Shown here in pieces: positions 15,506 to 24,397 of a DNA stretch of 64,000 nucleotides (its first letter is position 1; each line of letters starts with the position of its first letter). The notes beneath the pieces were generated by a model. The model saw only the letters and a program-made list of their open reading frames with translations. It did not search any database and was not told the origin of the DNA. The DNA comes from Chryseobacterium pennae (GTDB lineage Bacteria; Bacteroidota; Bacteroidia; Flavobacteriales; Weeksellaceae), in contig NZ_QNVT01000025.1 in assembly GCF_003385515.1 (NCBI RefSeq), forward strand, positions 33,849-97,848, given 5' to 3'. Made by a program: the position numbers and the translations under genes.

Positions 15506-16891
15506 ATGAAAAAAATAGCCCTAGCATCAGGGATTCTACTGCATTTATATAGTTATAAAGCACAGGATACTGTTCAATCTCGAAATCTTCAGCAAGATAT
15601 TGCTTTAATCAACACCAATTCACCTCTAAAAGAATCTACTCCATTTTTTAAAAAGGATTGGGTAAAAAAATCTGTGGCTCCAGCTATCCTTTTTACTGCA
15701 GCAGCAGCTACATGGGGGGAAAAAGAAAATATCCGTGAGGTAAGAAACCGGTATCTGCCCAACTTTAAAGTCAAATATGATGATTACCTTCAGTATGCTC
15801 CAGCTGTAGCCGTTTATGGTCTTAAACTGGGAGGAGTAAAAGGGCGAAACAATGTTGGAAGAGCTACTTTATCTTATGGTGCCAGTTTGCTGATTATGGG
15901 AATTTTAGTCAATTCTATCAAATATACTGCAAAAGTTGAACGTCCGGACGGGTCCAAAAACAACGCTTTTCCGTCAGGGCATGCAGCAATGGCCTTTACC
16001 AATGCCAGTTTTCTACACAAGGAATACGGGATGGTAAACCCTGCCTACAGTATTGCAGGGTACGGTTCTGCCGCCATTACTGGATTGGGACGAAACTTAA
16101 ATAACAGACACTGGGTTCCTGATATCCTTGCCGGTGCAGGAATCGGGATTATATCCACAGAACTCGGGTATTTTTTTATTGATAAAATTTATAAAAATAA
16201 AGGAGATAATTTAAGTGTTTTATCCAGAATACAGGGAAATGACTATCCATCCTTTCTTGCTCTAAAAATGGGAACCGCATTGGGTACGACCAACTTCCTG
16301 AAAGAATCTGAACTGGATGACAAAAAACAAACCGGTTTTGAAGGCGGATTGGAAGGAGCTTACTTTTTTTCAAAAAAATGGGGCGTGGGGGCAGATATTA
16401 CTTTCAGCAGCTTTCCGATCAAGTCCCAGCGAATAACTTTTGATGACGGACAGGATTTTGGTGAGCATGAAATTAAAACCCAATCTATGGGTTTCTTAGC
16501 TGCAGGTATTGGACCCTATTTCTCTCATGAGTTCTCTGATAAATGGCAGCTTATGCTAAAGGTAACCGGTGGATATTCTGCCACCGCCAGTGGAAAAGTA
16601 TTTGTAAAAGGAGATAATATAGATGCCCCTAATCATGAGCTACAGATAGCCCGATACAAACCTAAACCCGCTTTCCGTTGGAACACAGGAGCTTCTATGA
16701 CCTATAAGTTTAATCCTGGATTAGGCCTTACTTTTTATACAGATTACAATCTGATCAATTCTACCATCCGTTATCATTTCAGCGATGATATCAAAGAAAG
16801 TGCAGAACTGGATCAGGAACTGAATAATCTTATTGCTAAAGAAAAAATAAGTTATATTACACTGGGTTTGAGATTAACCGCATTTTTCTAA
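15506..16891 (+). CDS. PAP2-family phosphatase with C-terminal barrel-like domain
   Basis: A 461-aa protein. A signal peptide (residues 1-19, ending KAQ) precedes a PAP2 domain with all three phosphatase motifs: K139-x6-R146-P147, PSGH at 156-159 and R196-x5-H202-x3-D206. Such enzymes remove phosphate from lipid phosphates. From about residue 235 the protein changes to alternating strands rich in Gly and aromatic residues and ends with a terminal Phe, like an outer-membrane beta-barrel. This points to an envelope enzyme tied to the outer membrane rather than a classical inner-membrane lipid phosphatase. The substrate is unknown. Confidence 0.85.
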   Translation: MKKIALASGILLHLYSYKAQDTVQSRNLQQDIALINTNSPLKESTPFFKKDWVKKSVAPAILFTAAAATWGEKENIREVRNRYLPNFKVKYDDYLQYAPAVAVYGLKLGGVKGRNNVGRATLSYGASLLIMGILVNSIKYTAKVERPDGSKNNAFPSGHAAMAFTNASFLHKEYGMVNPAYSIAGYGSAAITGLGRNLNNRHWVPDILAGAGIGIISTELGYFFIDKIYKNKGDNLSVLSRIQGNDYPSFLALKMGTALGTTNFLKESELDDKKQTGFEGGLEGAYFFSKKWGVGADITFSSFPIKSQRITFDDGQDFGEHEIKTQSMGFLAAGIGPYFSHEFSDKWQLMLKVTGGYSATASGKVFVKGDNIDAPNHELQIARYKPKPAFRWNTGASMTYKFNPGLGLTFYTDYNLINSTIRYHFSDDIKESAELDQELNNLIAKEKISYITLGLRLTAFF

Positions 16892-16896
16892 AATAA

Positions 16897-16922
16897 AAAA
16901 GCCTTCGGATCTGAAGGCTTTT
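16897..16922. terminator. bidirectional terminator between convergent genes
   Basis: AAAAGCCTTC and GAAGGCTTTT form a perfect 10-bp stem with a 6-nt loop between the PAP2 gene and the M1 peptidase gene. A and T runs on both sides let it serve both strands. Confidence 0.9.
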
Positions 16923-16926
16923 ACTT

Positions 16927-18792
16927 TTATAATGTTTTAGTATTATCTGCTGGCGTATAATCCATAAAAATATCTCCGTCCAGTTGTACAGATTTCACTT
17001 TTTTCTTAATAGGAATTACCAGATCAGTAAGTTTCTGGTCTTTTTCCCAGACAGAAGGTGAAAAATGCAATTTCTCAGTACTTCCGTCTTCATAAGATAA
17101 TATGGCATCAAAAGGGATAGCAAAACCACCTGTATTAACTACATTCACTGTAAGTAAATCGTTCATTTGATTGACTCCTGCAACTTTTAAATCAATATAA
17201 TTATTGGTATAGAACCAATTCTGGAAAAACCAGCTAAGATTTTTACCGGAACCTGTACTCATAGAATTAAAATAATCCCAAGGAACTGGGTGTTTTCCAT
17301 TCCAGTTGTCCATATAATGATGTAATGCTTTTTTAAACAGCTCATCTCCCAGATAATCCTTTAATGCAAGATAAGACAGGGATGATTTCACATATGAATT
17401 GTTCCCGTATCCAGAGCCACTTACCTGAGTACTCATTGTAATGATCGGCTGATCCTGCTCTGCTGAAGGATCATTGATCCATCTTTTCACACGGAAATTT
17501 TTATAAAACTCTTTTGCTGCAGCTTCACCATTCTCATCAATTCCGATCAGATACTCTAAAGTAGTTGCCCAGCCTTCATCCATAAAAGCATATCTCGTTT
17601 CGTTAATTCCCATGTAGAAAGGGAAATAAGTATGGGCAATCTCATGATCCGCGGTAAGCCTGGCATCATTAAGATCATCCGGAATACTTGTATCGTTAAT
17701 CATCATCGGATATTCCATATCGGCATACCCTTGAATAGCTGTCATTACATTATAAGGATATTCTACTCCAGGCCAGTTTTTGGAAAACCAGTCCAGATTG
17801 TAACGCATCCAGTCTACATAGTGTTCAAAATCTTTTGCTCCGGCTTTATATCCTGCCTGAACACTAGCTCTTTTGGTTTTCAACTGAACGCTGGCAGCGT
17901 CCCATACATAATGATTACTCAATGCAAAGCAGAAATCTGTAATATGGCTGGCTTTAAATTTCCAGACATTCCATTTATTCTGCTGGGTTACTTTTCCGGA
18001 TTTCATTTCCTGTTCTGTAGCGATATGCATTAATTTATCGCTTTTCAAAGAAGCTTTATATCTTTTCAAATATTCTGGCTGAAGAACGGCCTCAGGATTC
18101 AGGAAATCTCCTGTTGCCCAAACGACATAATTTTTGGGTGCAGTAATAGCAAAGCTATAATCATTAAAGTCATTATAAAACTCCTGTCTGTCAGAATGCG
18201 GAAGCATATCCCATCCGTTATAATCATCATACACAGAAATTCTTGGGAAAGAATATGCAACATAGAATGTTTCCGGATCAATCTGACCTTCTCTTCCACT
18301 TTGTACAGACAATGGATATTCCCATTCAATCTTTACTTCTGATTTTGATTTTGATTTTAAAGCTGATTTTAATTTTACTTTTTCAACAGTTCCCCAATCA
18401 TCACTGTTGATGTCATATTTTTCTCCATTTACGATGAATGATTTAATCTTAAGCCCTGTGGACAAAAAGTCTTTGGAAACAGTTCCTGACCTTGGAGACT
18501 GCGGTTTGTGCAGGTTATTCACAAATCTTATTGCCAGCTCATTGAGATTATCCGGGCTGTTATTGGTATACATAATGGTTTCTTTTCCGGAAACAATCTT
18601 TGTATTGGCATCTACTTTTACTTCAACATTGTAAATTCCTTTATTCTGCCAGTAGTTTTTACCCGGTGCTCCGGAAATATCACGGGTCCCTTTTTCATAA
18701 GCTTTTTTAATATTTCTCGGCATATACAATTCCTGGGCAGACAATTGTAGCAATGAAACAATCACCAACATTCCGGAAAAAATTCTCTTCAT
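16927..18792 (-). CDS. M1-family zinc metallopeptidase (621 aa)
   Basis: A secreted aminopeptidase-like protein. The signal peptide spans about residues 1-19 (ending LSAQ). The M1 catalytic domain shows ADMEYPMMIND in place of the GAMEN exopeptidase motif and the zinc motif HEIAH followed after 18 residues by the third ligand in MDEGWAT. The N-terminal part is the saddle-like beta domain of M1 enzymes. A related, longer M1 protein is encoded at 25336-27534. Probable role: trimming of peptides in the periplasm or at the cell surface. A perfect -7 box (TATTTTTG, 18825-18818) lies upstream. Confidence 0.92.
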   Translation of the reverse strand: MKRIFSGMLVIVSLLQLSAQELYMPRNIKKAYEKGTRDISGAPGKNYWQNKGIYNVEVKVDANTKIVSGKETIMYTNNSPDNLNELAIRFVNNLHKPQSPRSGTVSKDFLSTGLKIKSFIVNGEKYDINSDDWGTVEKVKLKSALKSKSKSEVKIEWEYPLSVQSGREGQIDPETFYVAYSFPRISVYDDYNGWDMLPHSDRQEFYNDFNDYSFAITAPKNYVVWATGDFLNPEAVLQPEYLKRYKASLKSDKLMHIATEQEMKSGKVTQQNKWNVWKFKASHITDFCFALSNHYVWDAASVQLKTKRASVQAGYKAGAKDFEHYVDWMRYNLDWFSKNWPGVEYPYNVMTAIQGYADMEYPMMINDTSIPDDLNDARLTADHEIAHTYFPFYMGINETRYAFMDEGWATTLEYLIGIDENGEAAAKEFYKNFRVKRWINDPSAEQDQPIITMSTQVSGSGYGNNSYVKSSLSYLALKDYLGDELFKKALHHYMDNWNGKHPVPWDYFNSMSTGSGKNLSWFFQNWFYTNNYIDLKVAGVNQMNDLLTVNVVNTGGFAIPFDAILSYEDGSTEKLHFSPSVWEKDQKLTDLVIPIKKKVKSVQLDGDIFMDYTPADNTKTL

Positions 18793-18817
18793 AATGATCT
18801 CTTTTTAAGATTGGTAT

Positions 18818-18825
18818 CAAAAATA
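18818..18825 (-). promoter_or_regulatory. -7 box of the 621-aa M1 peptidase gene
   Basis: TATTTTTG on the minus strand is a full TAnnTTTG match, 25 bases upstream of the ATG. The -33 element is poor. Confidence 0.4.
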
Positions 18826-18900
18826 ACGAAAATGTAACACCAAGTAAGAATTTCTTTTATAATAATGTTTTATGGTAATCAATTTTTTGTTTAAAATATT

Positions 18901-21270
18901 CTAAAGCCTATCCTGCTCGGATGTTTTTCTGATTGTTTTGGCATTTTTTACAGACTGATTTCCAAAATTGTATTTTAATGACAAAGTAAAGCCTCTGGCA
19001 TCTGTATAATCCAGGAAATAATTATCCTGATTGGCATATCTGGTAACCACCTTCTGCCCTGTTGTTCTGAAAATATCACTGAAAACCAATGATGCTTCCA
19101 GCTTTTTATTAAAAAACTTTCTGTTCATCACAAAATACGCAGACCAGGTGCTGGAGATTCTGAAAGGCCCCTGAACTCCCGGAGAATAATAGCGGTGTCC
19201 CATTTCCATCTTCCAGTCACTGTTTTTATCCAAAGTAAAACTCGTAGAAATATTGGACCCCAGACTCCATACTTTATTCTGGTGCAAAATACCGTCAACG
19301 CCATTGAAATAATTTTCGTTGTGCTCCAGGCTTTCAGAGACTATAATATTCCACCATGGCTTTACCTCAAAGTTTTTATATAAATCGATCCCAAATGCCT
19401 GTCCTTTTTCAATATTGGTAAAATGATAAACCACATTATTGGTTGATGGCACCTGATAAGAAATCTCCATAGATGGGTACAGTTCCTTTCTGTAATAAAG
19501 CTCCACATTCCAATTCTTCCAGGAATAGGTAAGATTAAGATTATGAATAATTGTCGCTTTTAGTTGTGGATCCCCCTGAAAATAAGAAAACAGATTATAA
19601 TAAGACTTTGCCGGGTTCAGCCATGAATAAGAAGGCCTGTTGATTCTTTTACCATAGGAAAACCCAAACTCATGCTTATTTTCCGTTGTGTATTGCGCAT
19701 AAAAAGTTGGGAAGAACTTCCAGTATTTATTTTTATTAAGATCATAAGGTTCTGAAACAATTCCTTCCAGATTGGTCATTTCTGCACGAAGTCCTCCTTT
19801 GAAATTCCATTTTCCAATATTATAAGAAAGTGAGGAATACAAAGCAAAATTATGTTCTTTATAGTCAAAGACACTACTCTTTTCAGGTCGGTACTGCAAT
19901 ATTCCGTTTTCATTATCTGAAAAATTCAATGTACTGTTTGTTTTTACAAAACTGTATTTTGTACCGGATTCAATTTCCCATTGATCTCCTTTCCATTGAT
20001 AATCCAACTGCGTGGAATATAATTTTACATCTGCTTTATTCTGAGTAAGGAAGTTATCTTCTCTTGATGGCTGACCTGCAAAATTCAGGTGTGTAGCTAC
20101 ATTCTGATCTTTCCCGGAATTATTTCCCGTAAAGTAGTTGATCCATGACAGGCTGCTTTTTTTATTCAGTTTTCTGTCTGCCTGGAAGCTAACAGAACTG
20201 TTGGCAGAACGGGATTGATGATCATTAAAGGTTCTGTAATTTGACTCTAGAATATCCTGACTGTTATAGATCTGTGTCGGTACATCATAAATTCCATGAG
20301 ACTTTGGAGAAAAAAACCCTGAATAGTTGAGGCTTAAGCTGGTTAAACTATCCAACTCATATTCCACATTAAAATTCAGGGTATTCTGGTTAGTGTTTTT
20401 ATCCTTCCTGTTCATCGTACTTATCCATCTGGTCTGGCTTTCAGCATAATTAACATAGTCATATCCTTCACGGTAATAAGTTCCCATCCCTTTATAATAG
20501 CTCGCCATCACAGATAGCTTATCTTTTTTATAATATTGTGACAACCCGAAAACAGCCTTTGCATACTGCGTTTGAATGTATTTTGAAGACACAACTCCAC
20601 GATAACCTTCAATTTTATTCTTTTTCATCACAATATTCAGTACTGCACTTCCTGCAGCTTCGTATTTTGCAGGCGGGTTGGTAATTACTTCTATAGACTT
20701 CACCTCATCGCCCTGTGTATTTTCCAGAAGGTTTTTAAGTTCATCACCTGTAAGCATTACTTTTTTATCATTAATGGCAACCAGAATTCCCGTACTTCCT
20801 TTCACCGTCAGAACATTATTATTGACCATTACATTTGGAGTATTTTTTAAAATCTCCCATGCATTGAGTGATGAAATATTACTGTTTTCTACATTAAATT
20901 CCAGGCGGTCCACTTTTCTTTTAACCAATGGCTTCCTCTTGGTCATAACAACACCTTCAATTTCCTGAGACTCCTTTTTAAGAATGATTTGTAAAGCTTC
21001 TGGTTTTTCCAGATCCAATGTTTTTTCAAATAGAGAATACCCAATCGTTTTCACTACCAATTTCACATTGTTTTCTGCAATACTTTCCAAAGTGAAACCA
21101 CCGTTAGTATCAGTCTTTAGCTCTTTAATTAATTCGTTTTTTGAATTATACAGCGTTACATGCACTGCTGAGAGTTTTTCATTTTCGGTATTCATCACCG
21201 TTCCCGCTATTCTTTCCTTTTGGGCCAGTACCATCATCGGAAAACATAGAAAAAGAAGAATTTTGTTCAT
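18901..21270 (-). CDS. outer-membrane beta-barrel protein, TonB-receptor-like, with carboxypeptidase-regulatory-like domain
   Basis: A 789-aa protein from MNKILLFL at 21270; the in-frame codons upstream (to 21300) precede a good signal peptide ending VLAQ and are not used. Residues about 18-105 form a carboxypeptidase-regulatory-like domain (RIAGTVMNTENEKL...). A plug-like region follows (SIEVITNPPAKYEAAGSAV), then a long barrel of alternating strands with many Tyr and Trp. This is the outer-membrane beta-barrel family related to TonB-dependent receptors. The ligand is unknown. It is encoded downstream of a GLPGLI gene and a two-component system, and its promoter has three 11-bp-spaced direct repeats, suggesting control by that system. 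Confidence 0.88.
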   Translation of the reverse strand: MNKILLFLCFPMMVLAQKERIAGTVMNTENEKLSAVHVTLYNSKNELIKELKTDTNGGFTLESIAENNVKLVVKTIGYSLFEKTLDLEKPEALQIILKKESQEIEGVVMTKRKPLVKRKVDRLEFNVENSNISSLNAWEILKNTPNVMVNNNVLTVKGSTGILVAINDKKVMLTGDELKNLLENTQGDEVKSIEVITNPPAKYEAAGSAVLNIVMKKNKIEGYRGVVSSKYIQTQYAKAVFGLSQYYKKDKLSVMASYYKGMGTYYREGYDYVNYAESQTRWISTMNRKDKNTNQNTLNFNVEYELDSLTSLSLNYSGFFSPKSHGIYDVPTQIYNSQDILESNYRTFNDHQSRSANSSVSFQADRKLNKKSSLSWINYFTGNNSGKDQNVATHLNFAGQPSREDNFLTQNKADVKLYSTQLDYQWKGDQWEIESGTKYSFVKTNSTLNFSDNENGILQYRPEKSSVFDYKEHNFALYSSLSYNIGKWNFKGGLRAEMTNLEGIVSEPYDLNKNKYWKFFPTFYAQYTTENKHEFGFSYGKRINRPSYSWLNPAKSYYNLFSYFQGDPQLKATIIHNLNLTYSWKNWNVELYYRKELYPSMEISYQVPSTNNVVYHFTNIEKGQAFGIDLYKNFEVKPWWNIIVSESLEHNENYFNGVDGILHQNKVWSLGSNISTSFTLDKNSDWKMEMGHRYYSPGVQGPFRISSTWSAYFVMNRKFFNKKLEASLVFSDIFRTTGQKVVTRYANQDNYFLDYTDARGFTLSLKYNFGNQSVKNAKTIRKTSEQDRL

Positions 21271-21322
21271 GATTATTTTATTAAGAATAATGTAAAGCAA
21301 TACTATGTTTTGCTTTACAGGG

Positions 21323-21381
21323 CAAAATTCTATAATGGGCAGGAGAATTACGGTTAATGCAAAGTTAATGATGGGTTAATG
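21323..21381 (-). promoter_or_regulatory. promoter of the TonB-receptor-like gene with three 11-bp-spaced direct repeats
   Basis: GGTTAATG (21352), AGTTAATG (21363) and GGTTAATG (21374) repeat on the plus strand with exact 11-bp spacing. The predicted -7 box GAATTTTG (21330-21323, minus strand) lies 22 bases from the first repeat. Direct repeats one helical turn apart are typical for OmpR-family regulators; the likely binder is the regulator at 23711-24397. Confidence 0.65.
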
Positions 21382-21401
21382 CCTTTATCTTGATAAAATG
21401 A

Positions 21402-21429
21402 AAACCCTGAATAAGGAAATTCAGGGTTT
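21402..21429 (-). terminator. terminator of the GLPGLI gene
   Basis: AAACCCTGAAT and ATTCAGGGTTT form an 11-bp stem with a 6-nt loop, 22 bases after the GLPGLI stop, so the downstream receptor gene needs its own promoter. Confidence 0.75.
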
Positions 21430-21450
21430 AAATTTGAAGTAATATATATT

Positions 21451-22284
21451 TTAAGGATAAGGGATAGCCCTGTCCAACTCTATAGGATTATAGTACTTTT
21501 TAATACTTGCCTGGGTCTGTTTCGTTAATCCGGCAAAGTCTTCTTTACTTTTGATTTGCTTCCCCTCAATTCTTACATTCCAATCTGGCTGAAACTCTGT
21601 TCTCATTCTTGCATAAGGATCATTATAAAACTCAAGATTCAGTTTTACCCATTTTTTAAAATCAATAGTGATAGGGTCTAATGAATAATGTTTTTCAAGA
21701 AAATCTTTAGTATCATATGTTTTGGGCAGGTTAACATTTCTGGAAAAAGAATAGATAAAATCTTTCTTATCATCTTCTACATACAGCACTAATCCCGGCA
21801 GTCCTCTGAATTTATAAGGACCTTCCGGAATATTAATATCCTGTGTAAACCACGCTGTCCAGTTTCTTCCGCCAAATGTTGTAGTTGCTTTCTGTAAATT
21901 ATAATTATTGATCTTTTTAGTATCAGGTTCTATTTTCCAGTGAATACTGTCTTCAGTCTCAAAAACATAATAATAAGGCATCATCCTGATCTGAAAATAG
22001 TTTTTATTTTTATTTGAATTTCTTTTACGAATGATGGTTTGTTCACACAAACTTGTATACTGGGAAGAATTATTTCCATGAAGAATATTAAGAGAATCAT
22101 TTACTAAAAATTCAATTTCATAGAATTTTACTTCTTCGGGGTTAATATCCAATATCATTTCACTTTGATCATAAGCGGCGTCATTAGGATCTGGCCTGTA
22201 TTGAAGTTCATAGATGAAACGATGAGTCTGGGCATTTACCATAGCTCCTATCAATAAGATAAAAAAGGCAATCTGTTTTTTCAT
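21451..22284 (-). CDS. GLPGLI family secreted protein
   Basis: A 277-aa protein from MKKQIAFF at 22284; the longer frame to 22326 adds residues before a clear signal peptide (ending VNAQ) and would run over the predicted promoter. The family motif appears as RGLPGLVLYVED near the middle. GLPGLI proteins are a Bacteroidota family of unknown function, often next to TonB-dependent or barrel outer-membrane proteins, as here. It lies divergent to the kinase at 22402. Two direct repeats in the shared intergenic region (22336-22354) sit at the right distance from its -7 box for activation by the neighbouring response regulator. Confidence 0.88.
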   Translation of the reverse strand: MKKQIAFFILLIGAMVNAQTHRFIYELQYRPDPNDAAYDQSEMILDINPEEVKFYEIEFLVNDSLNILHGNNSSQYTSLCEQTIIRKRNSNKNKNYFQIRMMPYYYVFETEDSIHWKIEPDTKKINNYNLQKATTTFGGRNWTAWFTQDINIPEGPYKFRGLPGLVLYVEDDKKDFIYSFSRNVNLPKTYDTKDFLEKHYSLDPITIDFKKWVKLNLEFYNDPYARMRTEFQPDWNVRIEGKQIKSKEDFAGLTKQTQASIKKYYNPIELDRAIPYP

Positions 22285-22305
22285 GGAAAAGTGAATTTCA
22301 GTATT

Positions 22306-22354
22306 TAAAATTAAGAAAAAATACATCCTTCACAAGGTTAATGATGGGTTAATG
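22306..22354 (-). promoter_or_regulatory. promoter of the GLPGLI gene with two 11-bp-spaced direct repeats
   Basis: GGTTAATG occurs at 22336 and 22347 with 11-bp spacing. The 18-base stretch GTTAATGATGGGTTAATG is identical to part of the array at the receptor promoter. The candidate -7 box TAATTTTA (22313-22306, minus) lies 23 bases from the first repeat, almost the same geometry as at 21323-21381. Confidence 0.6.
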
Positions 22355-22388
22355 ATAAAAATAATATTCCATTAAAATGGTAAAACTT

Positions 22389-22396
22389 TATCTTTG
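22389..22396 (+). promoter_or_regulatory. -7 box of the first HisKA/OmpR system
   Basis: TATCTTTG is a full TAnnTTTG match ending five bases before the kinase ATG, so transcription should begin at or next to the start codon (leaderless message). Confidence 0.5.
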
Positions 22397-22401
22397 TTTT
22401 A

Positions 22402-23721
22402 ATGATATCCAAGAACAGAAACCTGATGTATCTTTTTGCTACCTTATTCCTTCTTTTGCTTGGAATACAGGTTTATTTTATGTATAAAACCTATCAGGTT
22501 AAAGAAAGGGAAATCTACAGATCGGTAGACCAGAGTATTGTTGGTTATACAGATCAGCTTGAGAATGTTCACGAAGTACAGGAAACAAAAAGTGATTCTC
22601 TCCAGAAACTTCTTATCCGTTACTACAATAAAGAAATCAACAAAAAAAAATTTCTGCAATATTTTATAGAAGGCAGAAAAGCTGCCAGTGAAAGACTGAG
22701 CCATTACCTCAACGATCGTATGAAAAAAGACGGTTATAAGATCAGTGTCCGGGTTCAGTATACTTCTATCATTCACCTTCCGGATAGTACCAAGGTTATT
22801 GACAAACCTATCATTATTTACGAAACCACAGACAGGGTCACCAATCCTAAGATCACCAGCACCGGAACCTGGAGAACCTCATCTACAAAGGAGCTCAAAG
22901 GAAAGGAGCTAGCTAATGAAAGAGATACCTTCTATGTAAACAGCCAGACTGATTTTGAAGTTAAAAATATTAAAAGTATTGTTTTTAAAGAGCTTACCCT
23001 CCTTATCATCTGTTGTATCCTCTTACTTACCAGTGTACTTCTCCTTTATGTTTTTACGATTAAGAACCTGATCAGACAGCAGGAGCAGGTAGAAATTCTC
23101 CACACAGTTGTGGATAATATTTCTCATGAGTTTAAAACACCTATTGCCACCTTAAAAATAGCTTCCAAAACGTTAAAAAAAGGATGGAATCCTGATACTC
23201 TTCCATTAATTGACAGGCAGATCACAAGACTTGAAAGCCTGATGCTTCAGCTGCATAAAGATGAAGTCCCGGAAGAAATAATTGCCATACAACCGGAAGA
23301 TTGGGATTTTCTGATTCAGGATCTGGCTTTCACTTATCCCCAGACAGATTTTACATTTGAAAATAAAGTTTCAAAACCACTTCCATTTGATAAAAATCTT
23401 TTGGAAACAGTCATCAGAAATCTTTGTGAAAACAGCATAAAATATGGTGCTTCTACTGTAAAGATCAATACAAATAGTATGGCTCAAAATCTGAAAATTG
23501 AAGTTACTGATGATGGTCATGGTATGGAAAGCAAAGAGCTGAAAAATATTTTTGAAAAATTCTACAGAATACAGAATAATAATATTCACAACAACAAAGG
23601 ACTTGGGCTTGGGCTCTATTTCGTCAAAAAAATAGTGACATTCTATCATGGCAAAATTAATGTCTCCAGTCAACTCCACATGGGAACTACTTTTAAAATA
23701 ACCATTCCTTATGAAAACTAA
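22402..23721 (+). CDS. HisKA-type sensor histidine kinase (system 1)
   Basis: A 439-aa inner-membrane kinase. Two membrane helices (about residues 9-28 and 198-217) flank a periplasmic sensor region of roughly 170 residues without a recognisable domain. HisKA follows with the phosphorylated His242 in NISHEFKTP, then HATPase with the N-box LCENSIKYG, DDGHGM and the GLGLGLYFV loop. It resembles the kinase at 29237-30490 and other RprX-like Bacteroidota kinases. Its stop overlaps the response regulator start by 11 bases. It is divergent from the GLPGLI gene. Confidence 0.93.
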   Translation: MISKNRNLMYLFATLFLLLLGIQVYFMYKTYQVKEREIYRSVDQSIVGYTDQLENVHEVQETKSDSLQKLLIRYYNKEINKKKFLQYFIEGRKAASERLSHYLNDRMKKDGYKISVRVQYTSIIHLPDSTKVIDKPIIIYETTDRVTNPKITSTGTWRTSSTKELKGKELANERDTFYVNSQTDFEVKNIKSIVFKELTLLIICCILLLTSVLLLYVFTIKNLIRQQEQVEILHTVVDNISHEFKTPIATLKIASKTLKKGWNPDTLPLIDRQITRLESLMLQLHKDEVPEEIIAIQPEDWDFLIQDLAFTYPQTDFTFENKVSKPLPFDKNLLETVIRNLCENSIKYGASTVKINTNSMAQNLKIEVTDDGHGMESKELKNIFEKFYRIQNNNIHNNKGLGLGLYFVKKIVTFYHGKINVSSQLHMGTTFKITIPYEN

Positions 23722-24397
23722 CATCCTACTGGCAGAAGATGATCCTGATTTCGGTATGATCCTGAAACAATATCTTGAACTGGAAGATTTTGAGGTCAGC
23801 TGGTTCCAGAATCCTGAAGATATCATACCGCTTCTTTCTACCGCTTTTCCTTTTCAGATAGCTATTCTGGATATTATGATGCCTAATATTGATGGCTTTT
23901 CTCTGGCTCAAACAATATTAAAAGAGAAAAATAACTTTCCGATTTTATTTTTAACAGCGAAGAATCAGAAAATTGACAGATTAATGGGGTTAAAAATAGG
24001 GGCTGACGACTACATTGCCAAACCATGTGATCCCGAAGAACTGGTATTAAGAATCAAAAACATCCTGAAAAGAACCTTACCACCAATAACTGAACCCCAG
24101 ATAAAAATCGGGCAATATTCTTTAGATACACAAAAACTTTTACTTTCCCACCCTAACGGAAATGCCCGGATGACAGTGCGTGAACAGGAATTGCTACTTT
24201 ATCTTCTGAAGCATAACCACTCCACTATCACAAGGAATGATATCCTTGATAATCTGTGGGAAACCAATGATTATTTTACAGGAAGAAGCCTTGATGTCTT
24301 TATCAGCAGACTACGGAAATATTTCAGCAATGACTCTGAAATAAAAATCCAATCCCTCAGAGGCATTGGATTTGAAATTGATTTTCCCACTCATTAA
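23711..24397 (+). CDS. OmpR-family response regulator (system 1)
   Basis: A 228-aa regulator with a receiver domain (D10, D11, phosphoacceptor D54 in ILDIMMP, K104 region GADDYIAKP) and a C-terminal winged helix (about 130-226, with VREQELLLYLL, SLDVFISRLRKYF, SLRGIGFEI). The fold predicts binding to direct repeats. The 11-bp-spaced GGTTAATG repeats at the GLPGLI and receptor promoters next door are the best candidates. Its stop overlaps the convergent endonuclease-family gene by four bases. Confidence 0.94.
   Translation: MKTNILLAEDDPDFGMILKQYLELEDFEVSWFQNPEDIIPLLSTAFPFQIAILDIMMPNIDGFSLAQTILKEKNNFPILFLTAKNQKIDRLMGLKIGADDYIAKPCDPEELVLRIKNILKRTLPPITEPQIKIGQYSLDTQKLLLSHPNGNARMTVREQELLLYLLKHNHSTITRNDILDNLWETNDYFTGRSLDVFISRLRKYFSNDSEIKIQSLRGIGFEIDFPTH

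Noticed and set aside
23371..23826. A 151-codon minus-strand frame across the kinase-regulator junction
   Set aside because: Antisense to the HATPase domain and the regulator start; both are unambiguous genes.
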